Assembly (NCBI GenBank): GCA_964626065.1
Contig: CAZVDE010000056.1
Span: 1-9,857, forward strand
Direction of reading: 5' to 3'
DNA length: 9,857 nucleotides
Source: UBA3910 sp964626065
GTDB lineage: Bacteria; Bacillota; Limnochordia; Darwinibacteriales; Darwinibacteriaceae
Made by a program: the position numbers and the translations under genes. Positions 5,956 to 9,857 of the stretch are shown piece after piece. The notes under the pieces were generated by a model, which did no database searches, was not told the origin of the DNA, and saw only the letters and a list, made by a program, of their open reading frames with translations. Positions within the stretch are counted from its first letter, which is position 1. Every line of letters begins with the position of its first letter.

Positions 5956-7466
5956 GCTTTATGGCCCCCAATCCGTTTGTTTTTATCCCTGGCGGTGGCG
6001 TCCTCCAGTAAACTGATCCCTTTTAGGACGCTGTTTTTACCGTATCTTTTCTGAATGGCCAAGAGTGCTTCTTGTGCCTTTTTTTCTTTTTCCAGAGCCT
6101 CTCGTTCCGCAAGCCTTTCCCCATCATCCGAGAACAAACAAAGCTGCTCATAACGGGTTTCCCTGCTGCCGGTTTGTTCAATGACACGGTTAGCAGAGAT
6201 AGTAATCTTGCGGACGAGCAGGTTTTTGTCAGCGATTCGCTCGTAAAGACGGAGCATGGCCCCGACAATTAACATCGTGCTGGATGTGGGGGCCCCTAGG
6301 TTCGCAGTGCCGCGGGCATGTTTGGGGATTTTTCTGCCATATGAATCCGTTGTGATTTCCCCTCGGTAGTCTTTGCTGATCTCAGGATCCGCAAGGCTTT
6401 CTCGATCATAGTTTATCGTTAAGACAACTTGATCCGTGACCAGCCCTTTGTCCACCAGATCGAGGACGAGTAAATCGGTCATTTCCTGTACAACCAGTCT
6501 TGCTTTTTCATAGCTGTAGGCGTGGGGCAGTACCTGTCCCGAACCGAGGCTCCTCTCTCGGGGTTGGTAGGCTTTTATGTCCGCAATAGTGCAGGGCTCC
6601 CAGCCCCAGGCGTGATCTATAAGCAGTTCGGCGTTAACGCCAAACAGCCTATAGAGTAGGTCCTCATTATGGTATTCATGTGGCTTGCCCAGCGAACATC
6701 TGGCCATATCACCCATGGTATAAAGGCCAACCGCTTCTAGTTTTGTGGCATAGCCCTTGCCAACGCGCCAAAAATCGGTTAAGGGCCGGTGGTTCCACAA
6801 TTGTTTTCTATAAGACATTTCATCTAGTCCGGCGATGCGCACCCCATCTTGATCAGCCTTGCTTTTTTTGGCCACAATATCCATGGCGACTTTGGCGAGA
6901 TAGAGGTTTGTCCCGATTCCTACTGTCGCCGTGATACCTGTTGTTTGCAGTACATCACGGATGATGGTCATGGCTAGTTCGTGGGCAGTTGTTTGATAAG
7001 TTGCGAGATAATCGGTGACGTCCATGAACACTTCGTCGATGGAGTATACGTGAATGTCCTCAGGTGCGATGTATTTTAGGTAGATGCCATAAATCCTGGT
7101 GCTGTATTCGAGGTACAAGGCCATTCTCGGGGTGGCGGTGATGTAATCTATGGCATAGGCCGGTTTGCTCTGCAGGACGGTATCATCCCAGGATTTATCA
7201 AGAAAGGCCTGATTGGGTAGTTTTCTTTTTCTTTCCGCATTGGCGGCGTTAATTTTTTGAATTGCTTGAAATAATCTCGGCCGGCCCGGTACACCATGTT
7301 TTTTAAGCGAAGGCGAAACAGCCAGGCAGATCGTTTTTTCGCTGCGCTCCGCATCGGCCACAACCAAATTGGTCGTTAAAGGATTAAGCCCCCGTTCAAC
7401 ACACTCCACAGAGGCGTAAAATGATTTAAGGTCAATGGCAAGATAAGTGCGCTGATTCCCGGCCAC
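5952..7466 (-). CDS. Y-family (UmuC/DinB-like) translesion DNA polymerase
   Basis: A Y-family polymerase of 504 residues from the proposed start. Visible motifs, numbered from that start, are AIDLKSFYASVE with the metal-binding D12, likely steric gate Y17 and E21, then YSIDEVFMDVT with catalytic D144 and E145. HhH-like segments follow (FWRVGKGYATKLEAVGLYTMGD). A little-finger-like C-terminal region ends in YEQLCLF; QLCLF (441-445) fits the beta-clamp binding consensus QLxLF. All catalytic acids are present, so the enzyme should be active. The annotated start is a problem: a longer frame begins with a GTG at 7514, but that GTG is part of the GGAGGTGA itself. I prefer the GTG at 7466, with AAGGGGGG at 7475-7482 about 8 bases upstream and homologues usually beginning close to the RTYxAIDLKSFYA block. 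It overlaps YolD by ATGA and is the first gene of the operon. SOS control is likely by family, but no standard LexA box was found. Confidence 0.93.
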   Translation of the reverse strand: MAGNQRTYLAIDLKSFYASVECVERGLNPLTTNLVVADAERSEKTICLAVSPSLKKHGVPGRPRLFQAIQKINAANAERKRKLPNQAFLDKSWDDTVLQSKPAYAIDYITATPRMALYLEYSTRIYGIYLKYIAPEDIHVYSIDEVFMDVTDYLATYQTTAHELAMTIIRDVLQTTGITATVGIGTNLYLAKVAMDIVAKKSKADQDGVRIAGLDEMSYRKQLWNHRPLTDFWRVGKGYATKLEAVGLYTMGDMARCSLGKPHEYHNEDLLYRLFGVNAELLIDHAWGWEPCTIADIKAYQPRERSLGSGQVLPHAYSYEKARLVVQEMTDLLVLDLVDKGLVTDQVVLTINYDRESLADPEISKDYRGEITTDSYGRKIPKHARGTANLGAPTSSTMLIVGAMLRLYERIADKNLLVRKITISANRVIEQTGSRETRYEQLCLFSDDGERLAEREALEKEKKAQEALLAIQKRYGKNSVLKGISLLEDATARDKNKRIGGHKA

Positions 7467-7494
7467 TTTCCGCGCCCCCCTTCGCAGTCTACCC

Positions 7495-7506
7495 CTATTA
7501 TAATAG
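7495..7506. promoter_or_regulatory. 12-bp palindrome with TATAAT, candidate -10 box or operator of the polymerase operon
   Basis: CTATTATAATAG is a perfect 12-bp palindrome that contains TATAAT on each strand. On the minus strand TATAAT occupies 7502-7497; the best -35 upstream is TTTCCC, with an 18-bp spacer, which is weak. Transcription from it would start near 7490, just upstream of the ribosome binding site of the preferred GTG at 7466. It could be a promoter, an operator or both. Confidence 0.35.
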
Positions 7507-7575
7507 AACTTCACCTCCGGGGGAAACGGCCAGCAATTTCCAACGTTATCGCCCTAAAGTGGCGGCACAGGTTTA

Positions 7576-7605
7576 GAACTATCAATAAATCGGCCTGGAT
7601 AGTTC
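7576..7605. repeat. 8-bp perfect inverted repeat in the divergent intergenic region
   Basis: GAACTATC (7576-7583) and GATAGTTC (7598-7605) are exact reverse complements separated by 14 bases. The repeat lies between the divergent polymerase and methyltransferase genes. The arms begin with GAAC and end with GTTC like a LexA box, but the spacing is much too wide for the standard GAAC-N4-GTTC site. It may be an operator with two half-sites or a leader hairpin. Confidence 0.5.
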
Positions 7606-7694
7606 CGTCTATGACAAGGGAAACAGTCTATTTTGACGAATTCGTAAAGCAATAAAATGGTGTGCGCAGCGGGAAAAAGTGTGGGGTGAAAAAA

Positions 7695-8627
7695 ATGACA
7701 AAAACCAGAACTTATTCGTTTGGCTCATCCAAAAGGGAAGGGCATGATGCCTCCGAGTTTTATAACCGCAATATCCATGGTATCGATTTATTCTCCGTTT
7801 TTTCCCACCTAAGCGCTCTGCAGCCTAAACGCAGCTTAAAGCCTGCAAAGGCCAAACCCAGAGAGGATTGGATTAACAACATTTACTGCCACAGCGCTGA
7901 AAATATGGTTCATATTCCGGATGAATCCATTGGCTTGGCATTTACCTCACCGCCTTATAACGTGGGGAAAGATTACGAAGATGATTTAGGGCTAGTTGAA
8001 TACCTTACTTTAATTTTCAATGTCGGTGCTGAGGTATATCGGGCCCTAGTTCCCGGCGGGCGATATGTTGTTAACGTGGCGAATTTGGGTAGAAAGCCGT
8101 ATATACCTTTGCACGCCTACTTTTATGGCGTCCATGCTGCACTCGGGTTTGAGCCTGCCGGTGAAATTATCTGGCAGAAGGGGAAAGGAATGAGCGGCAG
8201 CTGCGCCTGGGGGTCGTGGCTGTCTGCCAAATCACCCAGGCTGCGGGATCTCCACGAGTACCTGCTCGTTTTTACTAAGCAGGGCTTCAGCCGCCCCGAT
8301 CGGGGTGAATCGGATATAGCTAAAGAAGATTTTATGAGCGGGACCTTATCAATTTGGAACATCGCCCCCGAATCGGCCCAGAGAGTGGGCCATCCCGCAC
8401 CCTTTCCGGTTGAATTGGCAGATCGGGTAATTAGGCTTTTCTCTTATAAGGACGATGTGATTTTAGATCCGTTCTGCGGCTCCGGGACGACCTGCTTGGC
8501 CGCTGCATTAAGCGGACGTCCCTACGTTGGTTACGATATAGCAGCTGAGTATTGCGATTTAGCCAGAGCGAGAATAGAAAATGAAAAAGAAGTCTCGCTC
8601 CAAAAGCGAAGCGCAGCGAGTGAGTGA
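7695..8627 (+). CDS. Beta-class site-specific DNA amino-methyltransferase, apparently orphan (310 aa)
   Basis: An enzyme of 310 residues that should transfer a methyl group from SAM to the exocyclic amino group of cytosine (N4) or adenine (N6) in a specific DNA site. Numbered from the preferred start, motif IV TSPPYNVGKDY lies at about 84-94 and the SAM-binding motif I DPFCGSGTT at 258-266. The order catalytic motif, target-recognition region, SAM motif defines the beta class. SPPY is most common in N4-cytosine enzymes but also occurs in N6-adenine enzymes, so the base is not decided. VANLGRKPYIPLHAY and WGSWLSAKSPRLRDLHEY are conserved in a subfamily often found alone. I chose ATG 7695 over the GTG at 7662 because GGGGTGA (7683-7689) precedes it by 5 bases. 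No endonuclease gene is visible nearby. It is first in a rightward series. Confidence 0.9.
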   Translation: MTKTRTYSFGSSKREGHDASEFYNRNIHGIDLFSVFSHLSALQPKRSLKPAKAKPREDWINNIYCHSAENMVHIPDESIGLAFTSPPYNVGKDYEDDLGLVEYLTLIFNVGAEVYRALVPGGRYVVNVANLGRKPYIPLHAYFYGVHAALGFEPAGEIIWQKGKGMSGSCAWGSWLSAKSPRLRDLHEYLLVFTKQGFSRPDRGESDIAKEDFMSGTLSIWNIAPESAQRVGHPAPFPVELADRVIRLFSYKDDVILDPFCGSGTTCLAAALSGRPYVGYDIAAEYCDLARARIENEKEVSLQKRSAASE

Positions 8628-8719
8628 ACTGTACGAACGATAACCCTTGCGGCTTTCTCGGATTAGTGATCTTAGTTGTTTCCCTGCCGTATGGTTGCCA
8701 AGACGAGGAGGTTATTGCG

Positions 8720-9502
8720 ATGGAAAAAGTGGGGCGCTATTATGATCGGGAATACGATGAGTGGTCCAGGTTAGAACGGCATAAAATAGAGTTCGATATC
8801 ACCAAAAGATATCTTGACGAATATGTTTCCGGAACCAACTTAAAGGTGTTTGATATAGGGGGCGGGCCGGGCCGCTATGCGTTTTACCTAGCGCAAAAAG
8901 GGCATCGGGTTTCTTTGCTCGATCTTTCGCGGCGCAACATTGAAGTGGCAAAGGAACAAGCTGCCAAGAAAGGCATCCGGCTTGAGGCTTACATTCACGG
9001 AAATGCCCTGGAATTAGGGGATTATGGCTCTGATTATGATCTAGTGCTGCTAATGGGCCCTTTGTACCACTTGGTCAAAGCACAAGACCGGCGAAAAGCA
9101 CTAGGGGGTTCTTTACGTTTGCTTAAGCCCGGGGGCCTTTTGGTGGCTTCTTTTATCTCGAGTTATGCCCCTATTTGCGACAATCTAAAAAGTCTTTATC
9201 CTATGGAATCACCCGGGGGTCTGCTATATTTTTTGGAGCACGGTGAAAATATTCCGGAGAGCGGCTTTACCACCGCTTACTTTAGCGGTCCGCAAGAAGC
9301 TAGGGACTTAATGGGGGAATTTGGCCTGCAGGAATTAGTCTTTGCCGCGGTGGAAAACATCCTTAGCAGCAAGGAGCAGGAAATCAATGCTTTAGACGAA
9401 ACTGAGTACCGAAAATGGCTCGAAGTTTGTTATAAGTTGAGCCAAGATCCCAACCTGTTTGGTACCGGTGAGCATTTTTTATATATCGGACGCAAGGAAT
9501 GA
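8720..9502 (+). CDS. Class I SAM-dependent methyltransferase, small-molecule type (260 aa)
   Basis: A 260-residue Rossmann-fold methyltransferase. Motif I is VFDIGGGPGRYAFYLAQKGH (about 43-62), followed by an acidic residue after beta-2 (D68 in SLLDLS). Motif IV is YDLVLLMGPLYHL, and a post-motif LRLLKPGGLLVASFI strand follows. This is the UbiE/YjhP-like general class that usually methylates metabolites or small molecules; DNA motifs such as (S/D)PPY are absent. The ATG at 8720 is preferred because GAGGAGG (8705-8711) lies 8 bases upstream. A longer frame from 8624 overlaps the previous gene and adds an unlikely N-terminus. It follows the DNA methyltransferase by 92 bases and may share its transcript. 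The substrate cannot be read from the sequence, and a functional link to the DNA methyltransferase is not shown. Confidence 0.88.
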   Translation: MEKVGRYYDREYDEWSRLERHKIEFDITKRYLDEYVSGTNLKVFDIGGGPGRYAFYLAQKGHRVSLLDLSRRNIEVAKEQAAKKGIRLEAYIHGNALELGDYGSDYDLVLLMGPLYHLVKAQDRRKALGGSLRLLKPGGLLVASFISSYAPICDNLKSLYPMESPGGLLYFLEHGENIPESGFTTAYFSGPQEARDLMGEFGLQELVFAAVENILSSKEQEINALDETEYRKWLEVCYKLSQDPNLFGTGEHFLYIGRKE

Positions 9503-9580
9503 TTAAAAATTGGCTCGCTTTCCGTTTCTTCGTTGATAAAATCGCAGCTTAACAAGGGCTACTTATACGAGTGGATCCGT

Positions 9581-9586
9581 TATACT
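9581..9586 (+). promoter_or_regulatory. Possible -10 box before the terminal membrane-protein gene
   Basis: TATACT matches 5 of 6 positions of the -10 consensus and lies 26 bases before the start codon of the last gene. The corresponding -35 region is poor (CTACTT at 17-bp spacing), so this promoter is only a possibility. Confidence 0.3.
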
Positions 9587-9612
9587 AGATTAGCTTTAGC
9601 GGGAGGTACACC

Positions 9613-9857
9613 ATGGATTATACAAACATAATCGTATCACTTTTTGGGATTGTGACAGGTGTTTTCGGTGTGATTTTTGGCTTAAAAAAGGATAGGCATG
9701 TCAAGTTGGAGGCGATAAAGCAGTATTACGATGAAAGTAATTCGGAGGAACTGAGAAATATTCGCAAGAAAGTTGCGGCGGACATGAAACGCGGGGACCT
9801 CAATTTCCAAACCATTTCTGAGGAAGGCAAAATGATTGGGTTTTATGACAAATGGGG
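9613..9857 (+). CDS. N-terminal part of a membrane-anchored protein, possibly DUF4760-like (partial)
   Basis: An open frame of 81 complete codons runs off the right edge. It starts at an ATG with GGGAGGT (9601-9607) 5 bases upstream, an excellent ribosome binding site. Residues 6-24 (IIVSLFGIVTGVFGVIFGL) form one transmembrane segment, followed by KKDR, so the rest should face the cytoplasm. The soluble part is charged and helical (LEAIKQYYDESNSEELRNIR) and reaches an EGKMIGFYDKWG segment. The arrangement, a short anchor, then a helix with 'YDSxExxxxRxxV' and later a phenylalanine/tyrosine-rich turn, recalls DUF4760-type membrane proteins, but the missing C-terminal part makes this tentative. 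It is on the same strand as the methyltransferases, 110 bases downstream. Confidence 0.7.
   Translation, partial: MDYTNIIVSLFGIVTGVFGVIFGLKKDRHVKLEAIKQYYDESNSEELRNIRKKVAADMKRGDLNFQTISEEGKMIGFYDKW

Noticed and set aside
7515..7694. Classical LexA box (GAAC-N4-GTTC) for the polymerase operon
   Set aside because: GAAC and GTTC are present only as arms of an inverted repeat with a far longer spacer; no standard site was found.
5952..8627. Polymerase, YolD and DNA methyltransferase as one anti-phage or mutagenesis system
   Set aside because: The genes are divergent and separately explicable; only shared regulation is suggested, not a shared function.
8624..8719. Longer start of the class I methyltransferase overlapping the DNA methyltransferase by ATGA
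   Set aside because: The extra 32 residues do not look like part of the fold, and the ATG at 8720 has an excellent GAGGAGG site.

Overview
The window looks like a chromosomal segment of a Gram-positive Clostridia-type bacterium (Bacillota, perhaps Peptococcaceae-like). The evidence is strong AGGAGG-type ribosome binding sites with some GTG/TTG starts, a YolD plus UmuC-like Y-family polymerase pair of the Firmicutes type, a sigma-A promoter with 17-bp spacing, and a TasA/camelysin-like protein. The exact taxon cannot be read from the sequence. I see no tRNA, rRNA, CRISPR array, insertion sequence or phage structural gene.

Left part (1-2735): the last 33 codons of a gene (possibly Nif3-like) and a small two-CxxC zinc-ribbon protein point rightward. 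They converge on hppA, a large membrane-bound pyrophosphatase gene on the minus strand. A hairpin at 487-524 lies between them and can terminate both sides. The pyrophosphatase has residues predicting a K+-dependent, probably Na+-pumping enzyme, but several normally invariant motif positions are changed.

Middle part (2736-5439): a 462-bp non-coding gap with a strong hairpin lies upstream of hppA. Next is a two-gene minus-strand operon encoding a TasA/camelysin-like beta-sandwich protein without a signal peptide and a protein with four CxxC pairs, ending in its own terminator. A 506-bp mostly non-coding gap follows. Then a well-formed sigma-A promoter drives a rightward gene for a DUF4932-like putative zinc metallopeptidase (HEFSH).

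Right part (5515-9857): a minus-strand operon encodes a Y-family translesion polymerase and, overlapping it by ATGA, a YolD-family protein. Divergent from it, across a region with an 8-bp inverted repeat and two short palindromes, runs a rightward series: a beta-class DNA amino-methyltransferase with no visible restriction partner, a class I small-molecule-type SAM methyltransferase, and the start of a membrane-anchored protein cut by the window edge.

The genes form several separate short transcription units rather than one pathway. The points most worth a second look are the signal-less TasA-like protein with its zinc-ribbon partner, the altered motifs of the pyrophosphatase, and the structured divergent region at 7475-7694. 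I found nothing that proves a new multi-gene system.
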